A stretch of DNA of 6,448 nucleotides from Rickettsiales bacterium (lineage in GTDB: Bacteria; Pseudomonadota; Alphaproteobacteria; Rickettsiales; JALZUV01). The notes beneath the pieces were generated by a model that saw only the letters and a list, made by a program, of their open reading frames with translations, was not told the DNA's origin and made no database searches. The stretch is taken from NCBI GenBank assembly GCA_023301245.1, contig JALZUV010000310.1, positions 1 to 6,448 of the forward strand, given 5' to 3'. A program made the translations under genes and the position numbers. Of the stretch, positions 1 through 6,448 are shown in pieces (within the stretch, counting starts at the first letter, position 1; each line of letters opens with the position of its first letter).

Positions 1-1337
1 GCGCCCGCTTTTTGGCAGCGCTCTGCAAGGTGCAACTCTGCATCTTCCAACGCCTTCACGGTTTCGCGTTCAGCTTTATTAGCCGAATAGATTTTCACAA
101 ATACGCTAGTCGAACTAAAAGCAATAATACGCTTTATACGCGCATTGAACATCTCAGTGAGTGCCGATTTCAGCATCCACATTGGCGCACAGTGAATCAC
201 CGCTTCGGGCTTATGATCACCTAAATTTAACACGCCTTTTTCAAGGTCACCCTCAATCCACGTAAGGTTTGGATGCTGAAAATATAAAGTCGTTTTATGC
301 TTCAGCGCGATAACTTTTGCCCCTGATGAAAGCAAATGCCCAATCGCACAAACACCAATTTGCGAAGTAGAACCCGTTACGAGCACTTCCTTATCTTTAT
401 AATTAGCATTCTCTTTATGACCGCCACGAATATGACGGTGCAACCAAATAAGGCGGCGTTCGGCACGGATAGTATCTTTATTTTGCGGCAAAATACGCTG
501 TAAGCCCTTCCATACAGAAGTAACCACAAATTTCACTAGCGCCAATGCGCACATTAGCAGCCACATAAGCTTATTATCAAACTTATTAAAATAATGCATA
601 AAGCCTTTCGCTTTTTGCCATTCCACAAAGAAGAACGAAGCATTGCTTGTGCCTTGCAAATGCACCACATCGAGTTCAGGCAGGAAGATAATCTTACCGC
701 CCGCATCGTTAATGCGGCGACATAAATCCATATCTTCTACATGGAGGAAGTATTCTTCATCGAAGCCTTCAAGCCCTTCAAATCTATCGCGCTTTATGGC
801 CAAACATGCGCCTGAAATAGCAGGCACTTGTTCAATTCCTTCAGGCAACGCATCTTCATGCATGCTAAGTCTATCCCAGCCGAGTGCAACATCAAGGCGC
901 AACGATTCAGCAATTGCGGTGTGCGGCGTAATAAGACGGCGACGCGAACCGCGCTGCTCTGTCCCATCCGAATTACGTAAACGGGGGCCTGCGGCCCAAG
1001 CCTCTTCATTATCATCCAGCGCTTTGGCAAACTGCTTTAGAGAATCTTTTGGCAATAGTCCGTCTGGGTTTAAGAATAATAGAATATCGCCCACAGCATC
1101 TTTTGCGCCAAGGTTGCACGCTTTGGCAAAGCCAACATTACCGTGACCTGTGACCAATTTCATTTTTTTATGAGATTTCTCTAGCTCACGCAGCCAGCTC
1201 ATCATCTCTTCGGGGTTCCCGTTATCCACCACGATTAGCTCGGCCAAATTTTTCTGCTCTAACACAGAATCCACGGCATATTTAAGCACTTCACCTGTTT
1301 GATAGGTGGTCATTACTACACTGACAGTCGTTACCAT
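1..1337 (-). CDS. GT2 glycosyltransferase (rhamnosyltransferase-like) fused to an SDR/epimerase-type domain, 3' end cut by the window
   Basis: My reading of the minus strand from the ATG at 1337 stays open to the window edge: 445 codons plus two bases, C-terminus missing. Residues 1-235 look like a GT2 (GT-A fold) transferase of the WbbL type: VSVVMTTY near the start, VVDNGNP at 36-42, the sugar-nucleotide/metal motif LNPDG at 89-93, SGACLAIKR at 175-183, and FDEEYFLHVEDMDLCRR at 192-208 with the likely catalytic ED. Residues 256-276 are hydrophobic and may be a membrane anchor. From about 315 a Rossmann domain begins: KEVLVTGSTSQIG at 316-328, then IHCAP at 381-385, FSSTSVF at 407-413, and Y417xxxK421 matching the SDR catalytic pair. 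The middle Gly of the extended-SDR motif TGxxGxxG is Ser. The gene overlaps the end of rfbC by seven bases and has an AAGGAG site upstream. I infer transfer of rhamnose or a related sugar onto a surface glycan; the SDR substrate is unknown. Confidence 0.88.
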   Translation of the reverse strand, partial: MVTTVSVVMTTYQTGEVLKYAVDSVLEQKNLAELIVVDNGNPEEMMSWLRELEKSHKKMKLVTGHGNVGFAKACNLGAKDAVGDILLFLNPDGLLPKDSLKQFAKALDDNEEAWAAGPRLRNSDGTEQRGSRRRLITPHTAIAESLRLDVALGWDRLSMHEDALPEGIEQVPAISGACLAIKRDRFEGLEGFDEEYFLHVEDMDLCRRINDAGGKIIFLPELDVVHLQGTSNASFFFVEWQKAKGFMHYFNKFDNKLMWLLMCALALVKFVVTSVWKGLQRILPQNKDTIRAERRLIWLHRHIRGGHKENANYKDKEVLVTGSTSQIGVCAIGHLLSSGAKVIALKHKTTLYFQHPNLTWIEGDLEKGVLNLGDHKPEAVIHCAPMWMLKSALTEMFNARIKRIIAFSSTSVFVKIYSANKAERETVKALEDAELHLAERCQKAG

Positions 1338-1882
1338 TTTACGGGGTTCTCCTTATATTGCGCGAAAGATAAAAGCCCTTCATCTCGTGCCGAAATTTGC
1401 GGGTTTTTCAATGGCCAGTCAACGGCCAATTCGGGGTCATTATACATTAAACCGCCCTCGCCGCTCGCATTATATAAGCCTGTGACTTTATAGAGCATAT
1501 CGGCTGGTTCATCGCCCAGCACGCAAAACCCATGGGCAAACCCTGCGGGAATCCAAAACAGACGGCCATTTGTGTCTGAAAGCTCAACACCCTGCCACTG
1601 GCCATAAGTAGAAGAATCGGGGCGGATATCCACCGCCACATCCCACACACACCCACGCGTAACCCCTACTAGCTTGCCTTGCGATGGGTTATGTTGCCAA
1701 TGCAACCCACGCAACACACCTGCGGCCGAGCGTGAGTGGTTATCTTGCGACCATTGCGTCGGCAAACCAGCTTCGGCAAATTTAGCCTCGCTATAGCGTT
1801 CTACAAAAAAGCCACGCGCATCGCCATGCACGGCAAGTTCAACAATTTTCAGGCCTTCAATGTCACCATCGGTAATTTTCAT
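1331..1882 (-). CDS. rfbC: dTDP-4-dehydrorhamnose 3,5-epimerase (RmlC)
   Basis: This cupin-fold enzyme epimerises dTDP-4-keto-6-deoxyglucose at C3 and C5, the third step of dTDP-L-rhamnose synthesis in the cytoplasm. The 183-residue product has the usual family length. Visible motifs are DARGFF (21-26), QDNHS (46-50), LRGLHWQ (57-63) with the catalytic base His61, DVAVDIR (81-87), STYG (91-94), GFAHGF (114-119), the active-site region YKVTGLY (131-137), and NDP (148-150). I chose the ATG at 1882 because MKITDGDIEG is a normal RmlC N-terminus, an AAAGGAA site precedes it, and it forms an ATGA overlap with the rfbD stop. An upstream in-frame ATG at 1924 would add 14 residues of unlike sequence within rfbD and is less likely. 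The stop overlaps the next glycosyltransferase start. Confidence 0.96.
   Translation of the reverse strand: MKITDGDIEGLKIVELAVHGDARGFFVERYSEAKFAEAGLPTQWSQDNHSRSAAGVLRGLHWQHNPSQGKLVGVTRGCVWDVAVDIRPDSSTYGQWQGVELSDTNGRLFWIPAGFAHGFCVLGDEPADMLYKVTGLYNASGEGGLMYNDPELAVDWPLKNPQISARDEGLLSFAQYKENPVKW
1349..1354 (-). promoter_or_regulatory. Ribosome binding site of the GT2-SDR gene
   Basis: AAGGAG lies inside the 3' end of rfbC, eleven bases before the ATG at 1337. It supports that start and independent ribosome loading despite the overlap with rfbC. Confidence 0.6.
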
Positions 1883-2760
1883 GCTTTTAGTTCCTTTAAA
1901 CATTCTTTTAAGCCTTGCTTCCAATCGGGCATTTCGATGCCGAGAATGGCTTTGGCTTTATTGCAATTAAGGCGCGAATTTAAGGGGCGCGCCGCAGGCG
2001 TTGGGTAGTCGCTGGTTAAAATACGATTCACCTTTTTCACTTTCAGCTCGCCTTCATATTCGGCAAATATCGTTTCAGCAAAGCCATGCCAACTTACAGG
2101 CTCGCCGCCGCCACCAAGATGGTAGATACCACTAGGGAATCGCGCCGACTTCGCCGCATTCTTCACGGCCTGCACCGAACATTCCGCAAGATGCGGCGCG
2201 TAAGTAGGACACCCAATTTGATCATGTACGACGGAAATTTCTTCGCGCCCTCCTGCAAGGCGCAACATCGTTTTCAGGAAGTTTGCTCCATGCGCATCAT
2301 ACACCCAGCTGGTGCGAAAAATCATGTGATCCGCTTCTGACTTTAAGACTAAATCTTCACCATGTAACTTACCACGACCATAAGCATTCAGTGGGTCGGG
2401 CGTGTTATCTTCGCTCCACGCTGCTTCACCACGACCATCAAACACATAGTCGGTGGAATAGTGAATGAACGGGATATTCTTCACTGCGCATAAAGCTGCC
2501 ATAACCGCTGGCGCTTCGGCATTAATGAGATGCGCTATCGGCTCTTCCTCTTCCGCCTTATCGACGGCAGTATAGGCCGCCGCATTAAACACAATGCTAG
2601 GCTTAAACGAGGCTATCGTTTCAGGAATCATTTCAATCGAGGTTAAATCTAAATCTTGCGAGCCGATGGCATTTGCATTTGGCAGCAGCTCTAGCAGCGC
2701 ACGACCTAGCTGCCCATTTTTACCAACAATTAGCGGGTTACTTAGTAAGTCAGGCTGCAT
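1879..2760 (-). CDS. rfbD: dTDP-4-dehydrorhamnose reductase (RmlD)
   Basis: This extended-SDR enzyme performs the final NAD(P)H-dependent reduction giving dTDP-L-rhamnose. Counting from the ATG at 2760 (293 residues, normal length), it shows the nucleotide-binding motif VGKNGQLG (12-19), NAAAYTAVDKAE (59-70), STDYVFDG (102-109), the catalytic pair in YGRGK (Tyr127, Lys131), RTSWVY (149-154), GCPTYAPHLA (183-192) and RPLNS near 258-262, all typical of RmlD. The start is uncertain. An in-frame ATG at 2778 adds six residues but has no visible ribosome site; the ATG at 2760 has GAG six bases upstream. Either start overlaps the end of rfbA (by 11 or 29 bases), so translation is probably coupled. 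The stop overlaps the rfbC start as ATGA. Confidence 0.95.
   Translation of the reverse strand: MQPDLLSNPLIVGKNGQLGRALLELLPNANAIGSQDLDLTSIEMIPETIASFKPSIVFNAAAYTAVDKAEEEEPIAHLINAEAPAVMAALCAVKNIPFIHYSTDYVFDGRGEAAWSEDNTPDPLNAYGRGKLHGEDLVLKSEADHMIFRTSWVYDAHGANFLKTMLRLAGGREEISVVHDQIGCPTYAPHLAECSVQAVKNAAKSARFPSGIYHLGGGGEPVSWHGFAETIFAEYEGELKVKKVNRILTSDYPTPAARPLNSRLNCNKAKAILGIEMPDWKQGLKECLKELKA
1891..1897 (-). promoter_or_regulatory. Ribosome binding site that decides the rfbC start
   Basis: AAAGGAA sits eight bases before the ATG at 1882. Together with the ATGA overlap with the rfbD stop, it favours 1882 over the longer frame opening at 1924. Confidence 0.6.
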
Positions 2761-3643
2761 CGGTTTCTCGTATCGCATCCGTTAATAAACTGCGTAGATA
2801 TTTCGCGTAATCATGCTTACCATATTTCTCAATCAGCGATTCAAACTGCGTGCGATTGACGAAACCCTGCTTATAGGCCACTTCCTCAATACAGGCGATT
2901 TTCAAGCCTTGGCGTGCTTCAATCGTTTGCACAAACTGCGCGGCGGAAATAAGCGAATCGGGCGTGCCTGTATCTAGCCATGCTGTACCGCGCCCTAAGC
3001 GCTTCACTTGCAATTGATTTTTCTCCATATAAATACGGTTCACATCGGTAATTTCAAGCTCGCCACGCGGGCTAGGCTCTAGCCCTTTAGCAATTTCAAT
3101 CACCTGATTATCGTAGAAATATAAACCTGTGACTGCCCAATTCGATTTTGGCGTATCAGGTTTTTCTTCAATCGAAGTGGCTTTTCCCTCTTCATCAAAA
3201 TCTACTACACCGTAGCGTTCAGGATCTTTCACATGATAGCCAAATACCACCGCTCCTGATTCTAACTCCGCCGCATCGCGCATATGTTTACGAATGCTTT
3301 GGCCGTAAAAAATATTATCGCCCAGCACTAAACACACCGGACTATCGCCAATAAATTCTTCGCCAATAATGAAGGCTTGCGCCAGCCCATCGGGTGACGG
3401 TTGTTCGGCATATTCAATAGAGATGCCTAAATCAGCCCCATCGCCCAGCAAGTTGCGCATCATCGGCAAATCGCGCGAGGTACTAATAATGAGAATCTCA
3501 CGAATGCCCGCATCCATCAGCAAAGCCAGCGGATAATGCAGCATAGGTTTATCGTAAATAGGTAAAAGTTGCTTACTGATAACGCTAGTCATCGGTGCAA
3601 GTCGAGTGCCCGAGCCACCCGCGAGTATAATTCCCTTCATCAT
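2750..3643 (-). CDS. rfbA: glucose-1-phosphate thymidylyltransferase (RmlA)
   Basis: This enzyme condenses dTTP and glucose-1-phosphate into dTDP-glucose, the committed step of dTDP-rhamnose synthesis, and is usually feedback-inhibited by dTDP-rhamnose. The 297-residue product has the normal length. It shows the nucleotidyltransferase signature LAGGSGTRLAP (7-17), SKQLLPIYDKPM (23-34), the metal-binding LGDN (107-110, Asp109), YGVVDFD (144-150), EEKP (159-162), GELEITD (194-200), and GTAWLDTGTPDS (219-230) with a metal-ligand Asp224. The start is the ATG at 3643; the next codon is also ATG, giving the commoner N-terminus MKGIILAGG. I see no Shine-Dalgarno sequence before either, and the upstream stop is only nine bases away, so termination-reinitiation from the preceding gene is plausible. 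Confidence 0.97.
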   Translation of the reverse strand: MMKGIILAGGSGTRLAPMTSVISKQLLPIYDKPMLHYPLALLMDAGIREILIISTSRDLPMMRNLLGDGADLGISIEYAEQPSPDGLAQAFIIGEEFIGDSPVCLVLGDNIFYGQSIRKHMRDAAELESGAVVFGYHVKDPERYGVVDFDEEGKATSIEEKPDTPKSNWAVTGLYFYDNQVIEIAKGLEPSPRGELEITDVNRIYMEKNQLQVKRLGRGTAWLDTGTPDSLISAAQFVQTIEARQGLKIACIEEVAYKQGFVNRTQFESLIEKYGKHDYAKYLRSLLTDAIRETDAA

Positions 3644-3652
3644 GAAGCGAAG

Positions 3653-4285
3653 TTAGGCGATACTGTTGCCTTGTGCAATAGATGGTTTTTGTGCCGTGTC
3701 TTGCACCCATTTGCGGTCACCGCGCTGCTCGACCATTTTTGAATTATCAAACTGATAATTTTGCGCTTTCGATTTCTGCTGACTCAAGCCATGAGATTGC
3801 GATTTTGAGTGCCCTTGTGATACGGCTTTCGATTGCGATTGCTGAACCTGCTCCGCCTCTTGATACTCTTGCTGCATTTCATCGCGGCGGCTCACGGCAC
3901 CATCAATTGTATATTTCGCATGCACTACAAGCCCTGTTATTGTCGTAATCGATGTTGCAATAGTAGTTGCTGCCGCGCCCCCAACTGCTGCGCCAACCAT
4001 AACCGCAGGTATAGCTACAGCAGCCATTGCTATAGCTGCCACTACCCCACCCCAAAGAAGCCCCTTACCTAAACCACCATTCAATAATGTAGGCTCGGCA
4101 ACTTTTTTCATGCCTGTGGTTAATTCTTCTTCCTGCTGGTTTTTACCAGAGTAATAACCAATCGCACCGCCAATTAACGCGGTAAAAGGCAGCGGAACAA
4201 TCGCTCCTATCGCTGCATATTTCCATGCGCGCTGTTTCGGTTCAATCGGTTTTCCATTAGTCGGTACAATAATTCCCATAACCAT
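3653..4285 (-). CDS. Small membrane protein of unknown function with a Gln/Ser/Lys-rich tail
   Basis: I do not recognise this 210-residue protein. What is visible: a short polar N-terminus; a Gly/Ala-rich hydrophobic stretch at about 22-46 ending in GGAIGYYSGK; a charged loop with EEE (52-54); and a longer hydrophobic region at about 70-121, rich in Ala, Gly and Val with glycine-zipper-like spacing, enough for two helices. There follows a hydrophilic tail from about 124, low-complexity in Gln, Ser, Lys and His between 148 and 175. There are no cysteines and no obvious catalytic motif. The segments suggest an inner-membrane protein with a soluble tail. It lies 26 bases after ftsY and 9 before rfbA, in the same direction. 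No Shine-Dalgarno is visible; the start could be the ATG at 4285 or the one at 4279. The open frame and its fit between neighbours support a real gene; its role is unknown. Confidence 0.75.
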   Translation of the reverse strand: MVMGIIVPTNGKPIEPKQRAWKYAAIGAIVPLPFTALIGGAIGYYSGKNQQEEELTTGMKKVAEPTLLNGGLGKGLLWGGVVAAIAMAAVAIPAVMVGAAVGGAAATTIATSITTITGLVVHAKYTIDGAVSRRDEMQQEYQEAEQVQQSQSKAVSQGHSKSQSHGLSQQKSKAQNYQFDNSKMVEQRGDRKWVQDTAQKPSIAQGNSIA

Positions 4286-4311
4286 TATTATAGCGCATGG
4301 ATATTACAGCT

Positions 4312-5226
4312 TTATGACGCCAGACCAACTAAATTACGTGCAAAATCAATAGCTTTGAAAGGTTGCAGATCATCTGCCCCCTCGCCCACGCCAATGGCAT
4401 GAATGGGCAGGTTAAATTCGTTAGCGAGTGCCACCACCACACCTGCGCGGGCAGAGCCATCAAGCTTGGTCACAATTAATCCTGTAATATTCACCAACTC
4501 TTTGAAAGCCTTAGCTTGGCTTAAGGCATTTTGCCCCGTCGTAGCATCCAGCACTAAGATAGTGTGATGCGGAGTCGTATCATCGAGCTTTTTCATCACT
4601 TTGGTGATTTTTTCAAGCTCGGCCATTAGGTTCTTTTTATTTTGCAATCGCCCTGCCGTATCTATCATCAGCACATCAACGCCGCCCTGCTTGGCGGTTT
4701 CGAGCGCGTGATAGGCCACACTTGCAGGGTCAGCCTCATGTTCGCCGGCAACCACAGGAACATCGGCGCGTTCACCCCATTGCTGCAATTGCTCAACAGC
4801 GGCCGCGCGGAAGGTATCAGCCGCACAAAGCATCACGCGTTCGCCTTCGGCTTTCCATTCATGCGCAAGCTTGCCGATAGTGGTAGTTTTGCCGTTACCA
4901 TTAACGCCAACCATCATAATTACCTGCGGCGCTTCTGCCCCTAGCTCAAGGGGTTCGGCATAAGGTTCGAGAATCTCGGCGATTTCTTCGGCGAGCGCTT
5001 CTTTAATTTCTACGTCCGTCACTTCTTTATCGAGGCGTTTATCGCCGACACGTTTGGTGATTTTCGCCGCAGTGGCCACGCCAATATCCGCCATAATCAG
5101 CAGTTCTTCTAGCTCATCCAACGCCTCTTGGTCGAGCTTACGTTTGGTGAACACACCCGTAATATTATCGCTAATTTGCGTGGAGCTTTTCGATAAACCT
5201 GTTTTTAATTTCTTTAACCAACTCAT
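4312..5226 (-). CDS. ftsY: Signal recognition particle receptor FtsY
   Basis: FtsY is the membrane-associated SRP-family GTPase that docks Ffh-ribosome complexes at the translocon. The 304-residue product is the short form: a basic N-terminal helix (MSWLKKLKTGLSKS), then the helical N domain at about 20-90, without the long acidic domain of E. coli FtsY. The G domain shows the P-loop GVNGNGKT (107-114), DTFRAAA (137-143), DTAGR (189-193), LDATTGQNA (226-234), TKLDGSARAG (253-262) and GVGEGADDLQPF (279-290). The TKLD motif is usually followed by a Gly-Gly; here the first is Ala261, a mild deviation. The start overlaps the mtaB stop as ATGA and has GAGGAG eleven bases upstream. The mtaB-ftsY pairing is common in Alphaproteobacteria. 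Confidence 0.98.
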   Translation of the reverse strand: MSWLKKLKTGLSKSSTQISDNITGVFTKRKLDQEALDELEELLIMADIGVATAAKITKRVGDKRLDKEVTDVEIKEALAEEIAEILEPYAEPLELGAEAPQVIMMVGVNGNGKTTTIGKLAHEWKAEGERVMLCAADTFRAAAVEQLQQWGERADVPVVAGEHEADPASVAYHALETAKQGGVDVLMIDTAGRLQNKKNLMAELEKITKVMKKLDDTTPHHTILVLDATTGQNALSQAKAFKELVNITGLIVTKLDGSARAGVVVALANEFNLPIHAIGVGEGADDLQPFKAIDFARNLVGLAS

Positions 5227-6448
5227 GCGGCAATTAGCTCCTCACCTTGAATTTTAGCGATTTCAACTTCAACGATTGAACCAATCGCGTGCGATTCATC
5301 CACATGCACCATGGCGTAATGTTCGCAACGGCCACGACCTTGTTTTTCAACCAGCACTTTCGCTTTTTTACCAACGCGGCTTTCTAGAAACTTCTGCAAT
5401 TGGATTTTACCCGCTTGGCGCAAGCGTGCCCCGCGCTCTTTGCGGATAGATTTATGAACCTGCGGCATACGCGCAGCAGGCGTGCCATCGCGCTCCGAAT
5501 AGGGAAATACATGCAAGTAAGCCAATTCCATTTCTTCCGCCAGCTTGATAGAATTTTCGAACATCGCTTCAGTTTCCGTGGGGAAGCCCGTGATAATATC
5601 GGCACCAAACACCACATCAGGGCGCACAGCGCGTACACGTTGGGCAAATTCAATAGCATCTTCGCGGCTATGGCGGCGCTTCATGCGTTTTAAAATCATA
5701 TTATCGCCTGCTTGCAGCGATAGGTGTAGGTGCGGCATTAAGCGAGGCTGCTCGGCCATGAGTTGAAATAACTCTTCATCCATCTCCACCGCATCAATCG
5801 AACTAATACGAAGGCGCGGCAGCTCTGGCACATTACTTAGAATACGGCGCAGCATATCGCTAAAACTGGGCTGTGCGGGCAGGTCTTTACCATAGTCGCT
5901 AATATCAACGCCCGTTAGCACCACTTCTTTATAACCACCATCAACCAGTGAGCGCACTTGCTTGACCACTTCGCCCAACGGCACAGAGCGGCTATTGCCG
6001 CGACCAAACGGAATAATGCAGAAGGTGCAACGATGGTTACAGCCATTTTGAATTTGAATAAAGCCGCGCACATGATCGTCAAACCCGCTCACCAGATGCG
6101 CCGCATTTTCGGTGATATCCATAATATTATTGACGGATATTTTCGCGTCTGAGCTTTCGCCGTAAGTTTCGGCTTTGAGTTTTTCTTCATTACCAATCAC
6201 GCGCGTGACTTCGGGCATAGCGGCAAAAACCTCAGGGTTAATTTGCGCAGCACAACCGCTGACGATAATTTCAGCTTGCGGGTTTGCGCGTTTTGCTTTG
6301 CGGATAGATTGACGGACTTGGCGCTCGGCCTCACGGGTCACCGCACAGCTATTGACCAAGATTGTATTGGATAACCCTGCATTTTGGGCATGGTTTTTCA
6401 TCACCTGACTCTCAAAGGCGTTTAGACGACATCCAAAATTAAGAACCT
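5223..6448 (-). CDS. mtaB: tRNA t6A37 methylthiotransferase MtaB (MiaB-family radical SAM), 5' end cut by the window
   Basis: MtaB adds a methylthio group to t6A at position 37 of ANN-decoding tRNAs. The coding frame has no stop up to the right edge. Upstream of an internal GTG at 6404, fourteen more codons read VLNFGCRLNAFESQ, the conserved start of the UPF0004 domain, so the gene begins outside the window, probably only a few residues further. Counting from the first visible codon (407 residues seen), the three N-terminal cluster cysteines are Cys6 (GCRLN), Cys34 (NSCAV) and Cys65 (SGCAAQ). The radical-SAM CxxxCxxC cluster is Cys136, Cys140 and Cys143, followed by IIPFGRGNSRS. LTGVDISDYG, HLHLSLQAGD and GFPTETE are further radical-SAM core motifs, and the last ~60 residues form a TRAM-like RNA-binding tail. 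GCRLNAFES and IIPFGRG favour MtaB over MiaB or RimO. All expected ligands are present, so it should be active. Confidence 0.95.
   Translation of the reverse strand, partial: VLNFGCRLNAFESQVMKNHAQNAGLSNTILVNSCAVTREAERQVRQSIRKAKRANPQAEIIVSGCAAQINPEVFAAMPEVTRVIGNEEKLKAETYGESSDAKISVNNIMDITENAAHLVSGFDDHVRGFIQIQNGCNHRCTFCIIPFGRGNSRSVPLGEVVKQVRSLVDGGYKEVVLTGVDISDYGKDLPAQPSFSDMLRRILSNVPELPRLRISSIDAVEMDEELFQLMAEQPRLMPHLHLSLQAGDNMILKRMKRRHSREDAIEFAQRVRAVRPDVVFGADIITGFPTETEAMFENSIKLAEEMELAYLHVFPYSERDGTPAARMPQVHKSIRKERGARLRQAGKIQLQKFLESRVGKKAKVLVEKQGRGRCEHYAMVHVDESHAIGSIVEVEIAKIQGEELIAA
5238..5243 (-). promoter_or_regulatory. Ribosome binding site of ftsY
   Basis: GAGGAG within the last codons of mtaB, eleven bases before the ftsY ATG at 5226. 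It supports that start; combined with the ATGA overlap it indicates coupled expression of the two genes. Confidence 0.6.

Noticed and set aside
794..1030. 78-residue minus-strand open frame inside the glycosyltransferase gene
   Set aside because: It is a shifted frame within the GT2 coding sequence. The GT2 frame itself is continuous across this stretch, so the short frame is not evidence of a broken gene.
643..1146. 167-residue open frame on the plus strand
   Set aside because: It lies entirely antisense to the GT2 domain, which has clear family motifs. The product is Ser/Arg-rich with no recognisable domain, typical of a shadow frame.
1883..1924. Longer rfbC start at 1924
   Set aside because: The added residues do not resemble an RmlC N-terminus and lie within rfbD. 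The ATG at 1882 has a ribosome site, an ATGA overlap and the family-typical length.
3758..3859. Possible tandem DNA repeat in the tail of the unknown membrane protein
   Set aside because: The similarity is a compositional bias toward Gln/Ser/Lys codons. I could not find a fixed-length repeat unit at the DNA level.
4286..4311. Possible terminator after ftsY
   Set aside because: The 26-base gap contains no GC-rich hairpin followed by a T run on the minus strand.
6402..6404. GTG at 6404 as the mtaB start
   Set aside because: The frame stays open upstream and encodes the conserved GCRLNAFES motif with the first cluster cysteine. The true start is therefore outside the window.

Overview
This window comes from a bacterial chromosome, most likely an alphaproteobacterium of moderate GC content. 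The FtsY P-loop spelling (GVNGNGKT) and the adjacent, four-base-overlapping mtaB-ftsY pair are both typical of that class. The assignment rests on family knowledge and reading alone; no search was run. All seven genes lie on the minus strand, so transcription runs from high to low coordinates, and coding density is nearly complete.

In transcription order: (1) mtaB (6448 to 5223, 5' end cut by the window edge), a MiaB-type radical-SAM tRNA methylthiotransferase. (2) ftsY (5226 to 4312), the signal recognition particle receptor, joined to mtaB by an ATGA overlap. (3) An unrecognised small membrane protein (4285 to 3653) with a Gln/Ser/Lys-rich tail. (4) rfbA/rmlA (3643 to 2750). (5) rfbD/rmlD (2760 or 2778 to 1879). 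(6) rfbC/rmlC (1882 to 1331). (7) A large open frame starting at 1337 and running off the left edge, which fuses a GT2 rhamnosyltransferase-like domain to an NAD(P)-binding SDR domain.

Genes 4 to 6 supply three of the four enzymes that make dTDP-L-rhamnose from glucose-1-phosphate. The missing step, dTDP-glucose 4,6-dehydratase (RfbB/RmlB), is not in the window. The following glycosyltransferase is a natural candidate to use the dTDP-rhamnose in a surface polysaccharide. Genes 4 to 7 overlap or nearly touch, and the two gaps further up are only 26 and 9 bases. The whole set could therefore be one transcript linking tRNA modification and membrane targeting to cell-surface sugar synthesis.

No RNA genes, mobile elements, CRISPR arrays or convincing terminators were seen, and no stretch above 30 bases lies outside a gene. 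Most of the region is ordinary. The least ordinary items are the GT2-SDR fusion and the unknown membrane protein between ftsY and rfbA.
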